Source: Pseudoxanthomonas sangjuensis
Lineage (GTDB): Bacteria > Pseudomonadota > Gammaproteobacteria > Xanthomonadales > Xanthomonadaceae
DNA: 64,000 bases
Direction of reading: 5' to 3'
NCBI RefSeq assembly: GCF_010211755.1
Contig: NZ_PDWR01000003.1
Location: 62,001 to 126,000, forward strand
The notes under the pieces were generated by a model that was given only the letters and a program-made list of their open reading frames with translations, was not told the DNA's origin and did not search any database. The position numbers and the translations under genes were made by a program. This document shows, piece after piece, positions 33,971-43,816 of the stretch. The number at the start of each line of letters is the position of its first letter. Position 1 is the first letter of the stretch.

Positions 33971-35578
33971 TCAGGGCGAGCCGCCGGCCCCGCGCGCCGC
34001 CACCTCGGCGGAACCGGCGTCCACGGCCTGCGCACGCGCGGCGAACAGCGTGCCCGGCGGCGGTTCGCGGGTGAAATAGGTGCGCACGCCGTCGAGTACC
34101 GCCCCGGCGATCTTGCGCTGGTACGCGGGGCTGGTGAGCTGGCGCTCTTCCTCGTAATTCGAAATGAAGGCGGTTTCGACCAGCATCGCCGGCATGTCCG
34201 AAGTGCGCAACACGGCGAAGTTGGCGCGCTCCAGCCGCGACTTGTGGGTGTTGCCGATGCGGCTGAGTCCGTCGAGTACGTGGCTCGCGGCGTTCTCGGA
34301 GGCCTTCATGTGGCCGCTCTGGGCCAGGTCGATCAGCACCGACGACAGCGTGCTGTCGACCTTCTGCAGGGGCACGCCGCCGACCAGGTCGGAGGCGTTT
34401 TCCTTGTCGGCCAGCCAGCGCGCGCGCTGCGACGAAGCGCCCTTCAGCGACAGCACGTAGACCGACGAACCGCTGGCGCTGCGATTTTCCGCGGCGTCGG
34501 CGTGGATCGACACGAACAGGTCGGCCTTGGCCGTGCGCGCCTTCTGCGCCCGCTGCGGCAGCGGGATGAAATAGTCGCCATCGCGGACCAGGTAGGCCTT
34601 CATACCCGGCGTGGCATTGACCTGGCGCGCCAGTTCGCGGGCGATGGCCAGGGTCACGTTCTTCTCGTACTTGCCGGTCGGGCCGATCGCGCCGGAATCC
34701 TGCCCGCCATGGCCGGCGTCGATGGCGACGACCAGCGGGCGCATGCCGGCCCGCATCGGGATACCGACGCCGACCCACGGCCCGGCGGATGCCTCGGGCA
34801 CCGATTCCGCGGCCTGCGCCTCCCGGTCGGGGGCCTTGCCTGCGGCGATGTAATCGCCCAGCGGCACCGACGCCGGCGCCGCCGGGGCCTGCGGCCGCGC
34901 GACGCCGACCGGAGCCGTGGAGCCGCCGTTGAGGATTTCCTGCGGCGACAGGCCGGCAACGGTCGCGGGTACCGCCGCATCGGCAGGCGTGCCCGTTGCC
35001 GGCGCTTGCGCCTGCTGGGTCACGATCGAGGTCAGCGCGGCGGTGGCCTGCGCGGCCCGCTGTTTTTCCGACTCGGACGGAGCCGTAGCCAGGCCCGCCG
35101 CGGGCGTCGGCGCATCGGCCGCAGGTTTCGTCGCCACGGCCGGCATCGCCGGACCGTCGCCCGGCCACTCGATCACCAGCAGCGAAACGCCATCGGCCGC
35201 CGACTCCATGCGCGGCTTCAGCGCCGCTACCGGTTCGGCCAGGTCGAAGACCACGCGCAGCGTGCCCGCCTCGGGCTGGCCGGTGCGCACCGACTTCACC
35301 ACGCCGCTGCCGCCGGGCAGTTTCAGCCCGCCCTTGGCGCTGGATGCCGGCAGGTCGACGACCAGCCGTTCGGGACCGTGCAGCGAGAGGGTCTTGTACT
35401 CGCCCTTGCCCTGCAGGCGGATCTCGGCGCGGGTACCGGTCGCACCCTGCTCGACGGCGATGCCGCTGACCTGGCCGGCGGCAGCCGGGAAAACCGGGGC
35501 AAGCAACAGGGAAAGCACGGCCACCGGGAGCAAAACGCCTCCCCAATAGCGTCCGAAGCTGGCCCGGTGCCTGCGCAT
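33971..35578 (-). CDS. amiC: N-acetylmuramoyl-L-alanine amidase with AMIN domain
   Basis: 535 residues. Signal peptide (VLLPVAVLSLLLAPVFPAAAG), AMIN septum-targeting domain (residues about 38-140), a long alanine/proline linker, then an amidase-3 zinc domain from about 285: VVAIDAGHGGQDSGAIG, the glutamate/histidine ligands in SIHADAAENRSASG, and LVETAFISNYEEE. It cleaves septal peptidoglycan for daughter-cell separation. It is between tsaE and mutL as in related genomes. Confidence 0.96.
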   Translation of the reverse strand: MRRHRASFGRYWGGVLLPVAVLSLLLAPVFPAAAGQVSGIAVEQGATGTRAEIRLQGKGEYKTLSLHGPERLVVDLPASSAKGGLKLPGGSGVVKSVRTGQPEAGTLRVVFDLAEPVAALKPRMESAADGVSLLVIEWPGDGPAMPAVATKPAADAPTPAAGLATAPSESEKQRAAQATAALTSIVTQQAQAPATGTPADAAVPATVAGLSPQEILNGGSTAPVGVARPQAPAAPASVPLGDYIAAGKAPDREAQAAESVPEASAGPWVGVGIPMRAGMRPLVVAIDAGHGGQDSGAIGPTGKYEKNVTLAIARELARQVNATPGMKAYLVRDGDYFIPLPQRAQKARTAKADLFVSIHADAAENRSASGSSVYVLSLKGASSQRARWLADKENASDLVGGVPLQKVDSTLSSVLIDLAQSGHMKASENAASHVLDGLSRIGNTHKSRLERANFAVLRTSDMPAMLVETAFISNYEEERQLTSPAYQRKIAGAVLDGVRTYFTREPPPGTLFAARAQAVDAGSAEVAARGAGGSP

Positions 35579-35729
35579 GGGGCGGATTCAAGCACCAAAG
35601 TGTGAATTGCGCAAGCACTTTTCCCTTAATAATCCGCAACCTGCCGCGACTTCCTAGTCCAGACCGGCAGGGAGGGTCCGCAAGCGTCGGTTTATAAGGG
35701 GCTGCCCAGAGCGGGCCCGGAAGCCGGAA

Positions 35730-36632
35730 TCAGCCCTGCAAACCGCCCCAGGACCAGCGCGGGATGGCCAGCCCGCAGGGCACGTCGGCGGCGGATCCGG
35801 GGTAGCGCGCCATCGTCGTCGTGGTCGCCCATGCGAAGTAATCGTGCAGCACCTGCCGCAAGGGCCCGGACGCGATCCCGACGTCGTCCAGCGCCCGGTC
35901 GAAGCAGGCGATCGCGCGCCGGTCCATTTCCTCGTGCACGCCGTTGCCGCTGTGCATGCGCACGACCGAGGTTTCGTCGCCGTGGTTTTCCGAATAGACG
36001 GCGGGACCGCCGAGCGCTTCGATCCAGTACGCGGCAAGGCGTTCGGTGTGTTGCGGATGGAAGCCGTGGCTGAAGGCGTGGCCGACGATCTCGTCGTCCA
36101 CGACTCGCCGGTGCCACGCTTCGGCGAGCCGATGCAGGCCTTCGGCGCCGCCAGCGGCTTCGTACACGCTTTGCAATTCGTGGCGCCGCCGTTCGAGTCG
36201 CGAAAGCCAGTCGCGGCCGGCGGCGGAGACGCCGTCGAGTTCCGCCCCCCGGCCTTGCCCCTGCACCGCCAGCACGACCCGCAGGTCGGGCGCGGGCAGG
36301 CCGTGGCCGCCCTTTTCCGGCCATTCGACCAGCCACAGCGTGGCGATGCCTTCGTCGAGGCCGAGGAAATCCAGTTCGCCGGCATCGGCGAGGCGATACA
36401 GGTCGAGGTGCCAGGCTTCGCCACCTTCGATCGGATAGCGCTCGACCAGCGTGTAGGTCGGGCTCCTGATCGCGCCCCGCACGCCGAGCGCGCGCAGCAG
36501 CGCGCGCGCCAGCGTCGACTTGCCGGCGCCGAGGTCGCCCTGCAGGTAGACCACCGCGGGAACGGGGCGCGTCCCGGCGAGCGCGCGGCCGAGGCGTTCG
36601 GTGGCTTCGGCGTCGGCAAGCTGCAACTTCAT
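35730..36632 (-). CDS. tsaE: TsaE tRNA-modification ATPase fused to a group II truncated haemoglobin
   Basis: 300 residues, twice the usual TsaE. Residues 1-148 are TsaE: Walker A GDLGAGKST at 32-40, SPTYTLVERY at 57-66, HLDLYRL at 75-81 and EGIATLWLVEWPE at 94-106. A short linker (ERRRHELQ) leads without a stop into residues 155-300, a truncated haemoglobin: VYEAAGGAEGLHRLAEAW, FHPQHTERLAAYWIEALGGPAVY, probable proximal His227 in RMHSGNG, and the PRWSWGGL tail. The globin half recalls actinobacterial group II globins. TsaE takes part in t6A synthesis on tRNA; a joined globin is unexpected. No ribosome site or ATG for a separate globin is visible, but TTG/GTG codons near 36170 cannot be excluded. 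Confidence 0.88.
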   Translation of the reverse strand: MKLQLADAEATERLGRALAGTRPVPAVVYLQGDLGAGKSTLARALLRALGVRGAIRSPTYTLVERYPIEGGEAWHLDLYRLADAGELDFLGLDEGIATLWLVEWPEKGGHGLPAPDLRVVLAVQGQGRGAELDGVSAAGRDWLSRLERRRHELQSVYEAAGGAEGLHRLAEAWHRRVVDDEIVGHAFSHGFHPQHTERLAAYWIEALGGPAVYSENHGDETSVVRMHSGNGVHEEMDRRAIACFDRALDDVGIASGPLRQVLHDYFAWATTTTMARYPGSAADVPCGLAIPRWSWGGLQG

Positions 36633-38116
36633 CGGTCGATGCCCGCCGGATTCGCCAGTCGCCGCAGATGCGGCAACAGATCGGAAGGCAGCAGACCGCG
36701 CTCGCCCTGTTCCGCCGCCGCATCGCCGGCCAGCGAATGCAGCAATGCGCCCGCACTCGCCGCATCGAACGCGGACAGGCCCTGCCCGCGCAGCGAAGCG
36801 ACGACGCCGGTCAGCAGGTCGCCCATGCCGCCGACCGCCATGCCCGGATTGCCCGCGCCGATCACGCGCGGCATCGCGTCCGGCGCCGCGACGATCGTGC
36901 CCGCGCCTTTCAGCACCACCGTCGCGCCGTAACGCTGCGCGATGGCCCGTGCGGCGGCATAGCGGTCGCGTTGCACTTCAGCGGTGGAAATGCCGAGCAA
37001 GCGCGCCGCCTCGCCCGGATGCGGGGTCAGGATGGCGTCGTGCAACTGGTGCGGCCACGTCGCGAGGAGGTTCAGCGCATCGGCGTCGACCACCAGCGGC
37101 TTGCCGGACTGCAGCGCCAGGTGCAGCACCGCGCGTGCCCAGTCGCCCTGCCCCAGCCCGGGACCGCCGGCGATGGCATCCGGGCTGGCCAGCAGCGGCC
37201 ACAGGTCCTCGTCCGACTCGACCGCTGCCGCCATCGCTTCCGGCCGCCGCGCGAGCCCCACCGGCACATGCCGCTCGCGCGTCGCCACCGTCAGCAAGCC
37301 GCAACCCGTGCGCAGCGCCGCCACGGCGCACAGCGCGATCGCGCCGCCGTGGCCATGGTCGCCGCCGATGCACAGCACGCGCCCGGATTCGCCCTTGTGC
37401 GTGTTGCGCCGGCGCGGCGGCAGCCATTGCGCGAGCGATTCGCCCGCCAGCAGCATCGCGCAGGGCGACGCGGCATCGAAGGTTGCCGCCGGAACGTCGA
37501 GGCCATCGAGCTGCACTTCGCCGGCGCACTCCAGCGCATCGCCGGTACGCAGGCCGACGTGCGGCGAGATGAACTGCAATGTGCAATCCGCGACCACGGC
37601 GCTGCCCGGTGCGGAACCGCGGTCGGCATCCAGGCCGCTGGGCACGTCCAGCGAGAACACCGGCGCCGGTTGCGCGTTGATCGCGTCGATCAGCGCCGCC
37701 GCATCCGCGTCCGGCGCGCGCGACAGGCCGATGCCGAACAACGCATCGACGACGAGATCGCCCTCAAGCCCCGCTTCCGGGAACAGGTCGATGCGCCCGC
37801 CGGCGGCGACGTAATCGGTGCAGGCGCGTTGCGCCAGCTCGCTGCGCGGAACATGCGCGGGAAGGTGGACCACCCGGACCTGACGCCGCGACTGCCGGGC
37901 CAGCCGCGCCAGCACGTAGCCGTCGCCGCCATTGTTGCCCGGCCCACAGACGACCGCGATCCGCATCGCCTCCGGCCAATGCTGAAGGACGTACTGCCAG
38001 CCCGCCTGCCCGGCCCGCTGCATCAACTCGTAACCGTCGCCGCCCAGCAATCCGGTCGCGCGCGCGTCGAGCGCGCGGGCCGCGGCCGTGTCGTAGAGCG
38101 GTGTCATGCCAGTCAT
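36629..38116 (-). CDS. nnr: Bifunctional NAD(P)HX epimerase / dehydratase
   Basis: 495 residues from the ATG at 38116 (a second ATG three codons later is possible). The N-terminal epimerase (NnrE, residues about 10-210) has VVCGPGNNGGDGYVLAR and DALFGIGLSR. The C-terminal dehydratase (NnrD, about 225-490) has HKGESGRVLCIGGDHGHGGA, TPHPGEAARLL and GNPGMAVGGMGDLLTG. It repairs hydrated nicotinamide cofactors. It overlaps tsaE by four bases, the usual arrangement. Confidence 0.96.
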   Translation of the reverse strand: MTGMTPLYDTAAARALDARATGLLGGDGYELMQRAGQAGWQYVLQHWPEAMRIAVVCGPGNNGGDGYVLARLARQSRRQVRVVHLPAHVPRSELAQRACTDYVAAGGRIDLFPEAGLEGDLVVDALFGIGLSRAPDADAAALIDAINAQPAPVFSLDVPSGLDADRGSAPGSAVVADCTLQFISPHVGLRTGDALECAGEVQLDGLDVPAATFDAASPCAMLLAGESLAQWLPPRRRNTHKGESGRVLCIGGDHGHGGAIALCAVAALRTGCGLLTVATRERHVPVGLARRPEAMAAAVESDEDLWPLLASPDAIAGGPGLGQGDWARAVLHLALQSGKPLVVDADALNLLATWPHQLHDAILTPHPGEAARLLGISTAEVQRDRYAAARAIAQRYGATVVLKGAGTIVAAPDAMPRVIGAGNPGMAVGGMGDLLTGVVASLRGQGLSAFDAASAGALLHSLAGDAAAEQGERGLLPSDLLPHLRRLANPAGIDR

Positions 38117-38127
38117 CGTGGCGATTC

Positions 38128-38142
38128 TATACTTCGCCCATG
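38128..38142 (+). promoter_or_regulatory. -10 box immediately before queG, possible leaderless start
   Basis: TATACT (38128-38133) lies only six bases before the queG ATG (38140) and no Shine-Dalgarno sequence is present. If it is used, transcription would begin at or next to the start codon. No convincing -35 hexamer is seen. Confidence 0.35.
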
Positions 38143-39240
38143 CCTTCACCCGCTTCCTGCCCGCCCGATCCGTCCGCGCTCGCTGCCCGCGTGCGCGAGC
38201 TGGCGCGCGAGCTGGGCTTCCAGCGCGTCGGCATCAGCGGCGTCGAACTGGGCGACGACGAAGCGCACCTGCGCGACTGGCTGGCGCGGGGCCTGCAGGG
38301 CACGATGGGCTGGATGGCCGCGCACGGCGACAAGCGTTCGCGCCCGGCCGAACTGATCCCCGGCACGCTGCGGGTGGTCTCGGTCGGCTTCGACTACGGC
38401 CGCCGCGACGACGACGAGGCCTGGGCCACGCTGGCCGATGGCGAACGCGCCTACGTCGCCCGCTATGCGCTGGGCCGCGACTACCACAAGCTGATGCGCA
38501 ACCGCCTGCAGAAACTGGCCGAGCGCATTGCCGCCGAAATCGGCCCGTTCGGGCATCGCGTGTTCGTCGACTCGGCGCCGGTGCTGGAGCGCGCGCTGGC
38601 GCGCAACGCCGGGCTGGGCTGGATCGGCAAGCACACCTGCCTGATCGACCGCGACGGCGGCTCGTGGTTCTTCCTCGGCGAAATCTACGTCGACCTGCCG
38701 CTGCCGATCGACGAACCTGCGACCGCGCATTGCGGTACCTGCATGCGCTGCATCGAGATCTGCCCGACCCAGGCGATCGTCGCCCCGTACCGCCTCGACG
38801 CGCGCCGCTGCATTTCGTATCTCACCATCGAACACGAGGGCGCGATTCCCGAGGAACTGCGCCCGGCGATCGGCAACCGCATCTTCGGTTGCGACGATTG
38901 CCAGCTCGTGTGTCCCTGGAACAAGTTCGCGAAGCGGACCGATGAGCCGGATTTCCGCGCCCGCAACGACCTGGACACGGCGACGCTGCCGCAACTGTTC
39001 GCGTGGACGGAAGACGAGTTCCTCGCCCGCACCGAAGGCTCGGCGATTCGCCGCAGCGGGCACGAACGCTGGCTGCGCAACATCGCGGTGGCGCTGGGCA
39101 ACGCGCCGGAGACGCCCGCGGTGATGGCCGCGCTGGCATCGCGACGCGACGACCCTTCGCCGCTGGTGCGCGAACACGTGGCGTGGGCGCTGCGCCGGCA
39201 TACCGGTGAGAACGAAGGATCGGCTACTTCCGGCCCATGA
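38140..39240 (+). CDS. queG: Epoxyqueuosine reductase
   Basis: 366 residues. Two [4Fe-4S] motifs are visible: CGTCMRCIEICP (from about residue 197) and CDDCQLVCPWN (about 250). The N-terminal cobalamin-binding QueG domain has RVGISGVELGDDEAHLRDWLARG and ALGRDYHKLMRNRL. A HEAT-like C-terminus (VREHVAWALRRH) binds tRNA. It performs the last step of queuosine synthesis on tRNA. The ATG at 38140 is the first in the family frame and lacks a Shine-Dalgarno box. Confidence 0.96.
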   Translation: MPSPASCPPDPSALAARVRELARELGFQRVGISGVELGDDEAHLRDWLARGLQGTMGWMAAHGDKRSRPAELIPGTLRVVSVGFDYGRRDDDEAWATLADGERAYVARYALGRDYHKLMRNRLQKLAERIAAEIGPFGHRVFVDSAPVLERALARNAGLGWIGKHTCLIDRDGGSWFFLGEIYVDLPLPIDEPATAHCGTCMRCIEICPTQAIVAPYRLDARRCISYLTIEHEGAIPEELRPAIGNRIFGCDDCQLVCPWNKFAKRTDEPDFRARNDLDTATLPQLFAWTEDEFLARTEGSAIRRSGHERWLRNIAVALGNAPETPAVMAALASRRDDPSPLVREHVAWALRRHTGENEGSATSGP

Positions 39241-39571
39241 TTTTTTCGAGCGCCTTGCCGCGGGCGCGCTCGTCGACCAGCTTGTCCATCTGCCGGATCC
39301 GGCGCATGGTCGGATCCTCGACATCCTCGACGCGGACGCCGCAGACGATGCCGCGAATCCTTCCGGACTCGGGGTTGTAGCGCGCGGCTCCGTCGAAGAA
39401 CTCCCGCACGGTCGCGTTTTGCAGGCGCTCGGCCAGTTCGGCTTCCGAGTAGCCCGTCAGCCAGCGCTCCAGCACCGCGACGTCCCCGCGCGGCAGGCCC
39501 TTGCGCGCCAGCTTCTCCTCGTACGCGCGGTGGATGCCCGCGTAAGCCATTCCGAAGATCCGGTGTTCCAT
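39224..39571 (-). CDS. DUF2200 family protein
   Basis: 115 residues, the full length of this small family. Conserved segments: HRIFGMAYAGIHRAYEEKL, VLERWLTGYSEAELAERL, FFDGAARYNPESGRIRGIVCGVRVEDVEDPTMRRIRQMDKLVDE and a final ALEKIMG. Function unknown; cytoplasmic, no signal peptide. Its 3' end overlaps the 3' end of queG by 17 bases on the other strand. Confidence 0.92.
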   Translation of the reverse strand: MEHRIFGMAYAGIHRAYEEKLARKGLPRGDVAVLERWLTGYSEAELAERLQNATVREFFDGAARYNPESGRIRGIVCGVRVEDVEDPTMRRIRQMDKLVDERARGKALEKIMGRK

Positions 39572-39605
39572 CTTCGCCCCTCCACCGTCGGCGTTTTCCG
39601 GGATG

Positions 39606-41114
39606 TCAGCCGCGCGACTTCAGCTCCGCCAGCAACGCCTTCGTGACCGGGTCGGGCGCGTCGCCCTCGCCCTGCAACGCCGGCAGCAGGCCGTTCGCCA
39701 GCTGCTTGCCCAGTTCGACGCCGAACTGGTCGAAGGCATTGATGCCCCACAACACCGACTGCGCGTAGACGCTGTGCTCGTACATCGCGATCAGCGTGCC
39801 CAGCGACTGCGGGGTCAGCGCATCCAGCAGGATCATCGTGCTGGGGCGGCCGCCAGCATAGCTGCGGTGCGGGTCGTCGCTGCGCTGGCCGTTGGCCAGC
39901 GCCTCGCTCTGCGCCAGCAGGTTCGACAGCAGGGCGAGGTGGTTCTCCGCGTACGGATCGTCGTTGCGCACGGTGCCGACGAAATCCAGCGGCACGATCT
40001 GCGTACCCTGGTGCAAAGCCTGGAAGAAGCTGTGCTGCACGTCGGTGCCCGCCCCGCCCCACCACACCGGCACAGTGTCGCCGTCGACCGGCGAGCCGTC
40101 CAGCTTCACCGACTTGCCGAGGCTTTCCATCACCAGTTGCTGCAGGTAGGCCGGCAGCAGGGCCAGGCGCTGGTCGTAGGTCATCACCCCGTGCGCGGCG
40201 TGGCCGAGCAGGTTGCGGTTCCACACCGCGGTCAGCGCATGGCGCACGGCGAGGTTCTTGGCCAGCGGCGCATTCAGCGCATGCGCGTCGAACTCGGCGG
40301 CGCCGGCGAGCAGGTCTTCGAAACGGTCGAAGCCGATCGCCAGCGCGATCGGGAAGCCGACCGCCGACCACAGCGAATAGCGCCCGCCGACCCAGTCCCA
40401 CATGGGCAGCACGCGTTCGGCGGCGATGTCGAACGCGGCCGCGGCGCGCTGCGGATTGGCGCTGACCGCGTACAGGCGTTCGCTGCCGCCGAGCCAGTCG
40501 CGCAGGATCGCGCCGTTGAGCAGGGTTTCCTGCGTGCCGAAGGTCTTCGAGATCAGGATGCCGGCGGTCGTGGCCGGGGCAAGCGCGGCAAGCGTGCGCT
40601 GCATGGCCGCGCCATCGACGTTGGACACGAAATGCACCCGCAGGCGTGCGCCGGCGACGGGACGCAGCGCATCGGCGACCAAGCGCGGGCCCAGGTCGGA
40701 ACCGCCGATGCCGACGCTGACGATGTCGGTGATGCCGGAGGATTCCAGTTCCGCGACCAGCCTGCCCATGCGCTGGCGCACTTCGCTGGCCGTCGCGAAC
40801 GCCTCGCGCGCGGCCGCGGCCTGCGACAGGTTGCCGCGCAGGGCGGTGTGCAGCGCGGCGCGGCCCTCGGTGACGTTGACGGTTTCGCCGTCGAACAGGC
40901 GGCGGAACGCGGCGGCGAGCTGCTTCTCCTCGCCCAGCGCGTCCAGCGCGTCCAGCGCGCCGCGGTCGTAGCCCTGCCGCGCGAAGTTCGCGTACAGCGG
41001 GCCGACCCGCAGCGAGAAATCGGAAGCGCGCGCCGGATCGGCGGCGATCAGGTCGCGGGTCTTCGCGCCCCACAGGCGCGCGGCGTGCGGCTCCAGCTTC
41101 TCGAACGCGGTCAT
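39606..41114 (-). CDS. pgi: Glucose-6-phosphate isomerase
   Basis: 502 residues. Signatures include [44 protein letters not shown], the catalytic region [22 protein letters not shown] and the C-terminal [22 protein letters not shown]. It interconverts glucose- and fructose-6-phosphate. The start overlaps panD's stop (ATGA), so it is the last gene of the folK-pan operon. Confidence 0.97.
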   Translation of the reverse strand: MTAFEKLEPHAARLWGAKTRDLIAADPARASDFSLRVGPLYANFARQGYDRGALDALDALGEEKQLAAAFRRLFDGETVNVTEGRAALHTALRGNLSQAAAAREAFATASEVRQRMGRLVAELESSGITDIVSVGIGGSDLGPRLVADALRPVAGARLRVHFVSNVDGAAMQRTLAALAPATTAGILISKTFGTQETLLNGAILRDWLGGSERLYAVSANPQRAAAAFDIAAERVLPMWDWVGGRYSLWSAVGFPIALAIGFDRFEDLLAGAAEFDAHALNAPLAKNLAVRHALTAVWNRNLLGHAAHGVMTYDQRLALLPAYLQQLVMESLGKSVKLDGSPVDGDTVPVWWGGAGTDVQHSFFQALHQGTQIVPLDFVGTVRNDDPYAENHLALLSNLLAQSEALANGQRSDDPHRSYAGGRPSTMILLDALTPQSLGTLIAMYEHSVYAQSVLWGINAFDQFGVELGKQLANGLLPALQGEGDAPDPVTKALLAELKSRG

Positions 41115-41491
41115 GCGGCCTGCTTCGGGATCGAATCGTTGGTGTGGGTGATGCGGTTCTGGCCGTCGACGTAGACCAGTTTCGGCTTGAACGCCGTCGC
41201 CTCCTGTTCCGTCATCGTGGCGAACGCGGCGATGATGACCAGGTCGCCGACCTGCACGTGGCGCGCGGCGCCGCCGTTGAGCGAGATCACGCCGCTGCCC
41301 GCGTCCGCGCGCAGCGCGTAGGTGGTGAAGCGCGCGCCGTTGCTGACGTCCCAGACGTGCACCTGCTCGAACTCGCGGATGCCGCAGGCCTGCAGCAGCA
41401 GTTCGTCGATGGCGATCGAGCCCTCGTAGTTCAGCTCGGAATGGGTGACGGTGGCGCGGTGGATCTTGGTCTTGAGCAGGCTGATTTGCAT
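41111..41491 (-). CDS. panD: Aspartate 1-decarboxylase proenzyme
   Basis: 126 residues, normal length. The self-cleavage site Gly24-Ser25 in NYEGSIAID generates the pyruvoyl group; [25 protein letters not shown] and the C-terminal [11 protein letters not shown] complete the fold. It makes beta-alanine for pantothenate. It lies after panC in the operon. Confidence 0.97.
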   Translation of the reverse strand: MQISLLKTKIHRATVTHSELNYEGSIAIDELLLQACGIREFEQVHVWDVSNGARFTTYALRADAGSGVISLNGGAARHVQVGDLVIIAAFATMTEQEATAFKPKLVYVDGQNRITHTNDSIPKQAA

Positions 41492-41541
41492 GACGGCAGG
41501 GCCGGTCCGGGGGGAACGGGATTCTAGCAAAGCGCCGTTAA

Positions 41542-41570
41542 GGGCCCCTCTCCCAACGGGAGAAGGGTCC
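41542..41570. repeat. CCCTCTCCC/GGGAGAAGGG-type palindrome between panC and panD
   Basis: GGGCCCCTCTCCC (41542-41554), loop AAC, GGGAGAAGGGTCC (41558-41570): 11 of 13 bases complement each other, with one further G-U pair possible in the minus-strand RNA. It lies 6 bp after panC. Similar CCCTTCCC/GGGAAGGG arms occur at 45416-45442. Such CTCTCCC palindromes are common intergenic repeats in xanthomonads (from memory). Confidence 0.5.
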
Positions 41571-41576
41571 AAGGCC

Positions 41577-42419
41577 TCAGAACTCGAGGTTGTCGATCAG
41601 CCGCGTGCGGCCGAGCCTGGCCGCGATCAGCGCGACCTTCGCGCCCTTCTCGCCGTCGGCCGGCTCGCTCAGGTCCGGGCGGCGGATCGTGGCGTAGTCG
41701 ACGGCGAATCCCGCCTTCGCCAGGCGCCCGCTCGCCGCGGCCTCGATTTCCGCGCGCGGCCTGCCGGCCGACCAGCCATCGCGCAGGTCGAGCAGGGTCC
41801 GGTGGATTTCCGCCGCGCGCGGGCGCTCCTCGGCGCCGAGGTACTGGTTGCGCGAACTCATCGCCAGGCCGTCGGCCTCGCGGACGATGCTGCCGCCGAT
41901 GATCTCGATGGGGAACGCCAGGTCGGTGACCAGCTGCCGGACCACGGCGAGTTGCTGGTAATCCTTCTTGCCGAACGCGGCCACGTCCGGCTGCACCTGG
42001 TTGAACAGGCGCGACACCACGGTGCACACGCCGTCGAAATGGCCCGGGCGGAACTCGCCCTCGAGCACGCTGCTGACCCCGGGCACGTGGACGTTCGAGG
42101 CGAGTTCGACCCCGAACGGATACATCGATTCGACCGTCGGCAACCACAGCACGTCGCAACCGGCACCCTCCAGGCCGGTCTTGTCGGTCTCGACCGTGCG
42201 CGGGTAGCGGGTGAAGTCCTCGTTCGGGCCGAACTGGGTCGGGTTGACGAACACGCTGGACACCACCCGGTCGGCGTACTGCCGCGCCAGCATCACCAGC
42301 GAGTAGTGGCCGGCGTGCAGGTTGCCCATGGTCGGCACGAAACCGACGCGATGGCCCTCGCGCTTCCACTGGCGCACGCGCTCGCGCAGCACGGACAGGT
42401 CGGTGATGGTTTCGAGCAT
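41577..42419 (-). CDS. panC: Pantothenate synthetase
   Basis: 280 residues. Motifs: [18 protein letters not shown] (HIGH-like), [50 protein letters not shown] and MSSRNQYL. It joins pantoate and beta-alanine using ATP. It follows panB by 60 bp containing a small hairpin. Confidence 0.97.
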   Translation of the reverse strand: MLETITDLSVLRERVRQWKREGHRVGFVPTMGNLHAGHYSLVMLARQYADRVVSSVFVNPTQFGPNEDFTRYPRTVETDKTGLEGAGCDVLWLPTVESMYPFGVELASNVHVPGVSSVLEGEFRPGHFDGVCTVVSRLFNQVQPDVAAFGKKDYQQLAVVRQLVTDLAFPIEIIGGSIVREADGLAMSSRNQYLGAEERPRAAEIHRTLLDLRDGWSAGRPRAEIEAAASGRLAKAGFAVDYATIRRPDLSEPADGEKGAKVALIAARLGRTRLIDNLEF

Positions 42420-42443
42420 CGCGGTTCCTTCTGAAACGAACGA

Positions 42444-42463
42444 GGCCCGGCGAATGCCGGGCC
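42444..42463 (-). other. Intercistronic hairpin between panB and panC
   Basis: GGCCCGGC (42444-42451), loop GAAT, GCCGGGCC (42456-42463), a perfect 8-bp stem in the 60-bp gap. No T-run follows directly, so it is more likely an mRNA processing or stability element than a full terminator. Confidence 0.45.
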
Positions 42464-42479
42464 ATCCGGGAATACGGGT

Positions 42480-43298
42480 TCAGGCGTAGGAGTGCGCCTG
42501 GTCCGGGAACGAACCGTCGCGTACCGCCTGCGCGTAGGCGCGCACCGCGCCGGCGACCGAACCGCCTTCGGCGAGGAAGTCCTTGACGAACTTCGGCTTG
42601 CGGTGGCCGGTGTCGAGGCCGAGGAGATCGTGCAGCACCAGCACCTGGCCGTCGCAGCCGGGACCGGCACCGATGCCGATGGTCGGGATCGACAGGTCGG
42701 CGGTGATCGCTGCGGCCAGCGAGGTCGGCACGCATTCGAGCACCAGCAGCTGCGCGCCCGCTTCCTCGACCGCTCTGGCGTCGGCGCGCAGCTTCGCCGC
42801 GGCCTTCTCCTCGCGGCCCTGCACCTTGTAGCCGCCGAATTTCAGCACCGACTGCGGGGTCAGGCCGAGGTGCGCGCAGACCGGGATGTCGCGTTCGGCC
42901 AGGTAGCGGATCACCTCGAGCTTGTTCGCGCTGGCGCCTTCCAGCTTGACCATCTCGGCGCCGGCCTGCAGCAGTTGCACCGAGGCGTCGAGCGCGCGCT
43001 CCGGGGTTGCGTCCGACTGGAACGGCAAGTCGGAGACCAGCAGCGCGTGGCGCAGGCCGCGGCCGACGATGCGGGTGTGGTAGACCATCGCCTCCACCGA
43101 TACCGGCAGGGTCGAATCGTGGCCCTGCACGACCATGCCCAGGGAATCGCCGACCAGCACCAGGTCGACGCCGTTGGCATCGAGGATGCGGGCGAAGCTG
43201 TTGTCGTAGCAGGTCAGCATGACCAGCTTGCGGCCGTCGTGCTTGGCTTCGGCCAGCGCAGGGACGGTCCAGGGCTTGGATTCGGCTTGGGTGCTCAT
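42480..43298 (-). CDS. panB: 3-methyl-2-oxobutanoate hydroxymethyltransferase
   Basis: 272 residues. Family motifs: [58 protein letters not shown] and [20 protein letters not shown]. It makes ketopantoate from ketoisovalerate, the first step of pantothenate synthesis. It starts 17 bp after folK. Confidence 0.97.
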   Translation of the reverse strand: MSTQAESKPWTVPALAEAKHDGRKLVMLTCYDNSFARILDANGVDLVLVGDSLGMVVQGHDSTLPVSVEAMVYHTRIVGRGLRHALLVSDLPFQSDATPERALDASVQLLQAGAEMVKLEGASANKLEVIRYLAERDIPVCAHLGLTPQSVLKFGGYKVQGREEKAAAKLRADARAVEEAGAQLLVLECVPTSLAAAITADLSIPTIGIGAGPGCDGQVLVLHDLLGLDTGHRKPKFVKDFLAEGGSVAGAVRAYAQAVRDGSFPDQAHSYA

Positions 43299-43315
43299 GG
43301 CCGCCTATTATCCAC

Positions 43316-43816
43316 TCATAGCGGCAAGATATTGGCGGTTTCCGACGGCGCCAGCGCGGACAAAGCGTTCCGCGCGAGGCCGTGGCCGGGCAGTTCGAGG
43401 TCCGGCGCGATCTCCAGCAGCGGCACCAGCACGAAGCCGCGCCGGTGCAGCTGCGGATGCGGCACGCGCAGGCCGGGCTCGTCGATCTCCGCCGCGCCAT
43501 GCAGCAGCAGATCGAGGTCGAGCGTGCGCGGACCCCAGCGCTGCTCGCGATGGCGGTCGCGGCCGTGGCGACGCTCGGTTTCGAGCAGGGCGCCGAGCAG
43601 TTCGCGCGCGGCCAGCCGCGTTTCCAGCGCCGCGACGGCGTTGACGAAGTCCGGCTGCGCCTCGACGCCCCAGGCGGGCGTGCGGTACAGGCGCGAAGCC
43701 CGCAGCAGCCGCGTTCGCGGCAGGTCGGCGAGTTCGTCGAGGGCGGCGCGCAAGGTCGCCGCGGCGTCGCCGACGTTCGCGCCAAGGCCGATGAAGGCGG
43801 TGACCGCGCCGCTCAT
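43316..43816 (-). CDS. folK: 2-amino-4-hydroxy-6-hydroxymethyldihydropteridine pyrophosphokinase
   Basis: 166 residues, normal for HPPK. Motifs: FIGLGANVGDAAATLRAAL, YRTPAWGVEAQPDFVNAVAAL, RWGPRTLDLDLLLHG and VPHPQLHRRGFVLVPLLEI. It transfers pyrophosphate to the pterin in folate synthesis. Start overlaps pcnB's stop (ATGA). Confidence 0.96.
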   Translation of the reverse strand: MSGAVTAFIGLGANVGDAAATLRAALDELADLPRTRLLRASRLYRTPAWGVEAQPDFVNAVAALETRLAARELLGALLETERRHGRDRHREQRWGPRTLDLDLLLHGAAEIDEPGLRVPHPQLHRRGFVLVPLLEIAPDLELPGHGLARNALSALAPSETANILPL

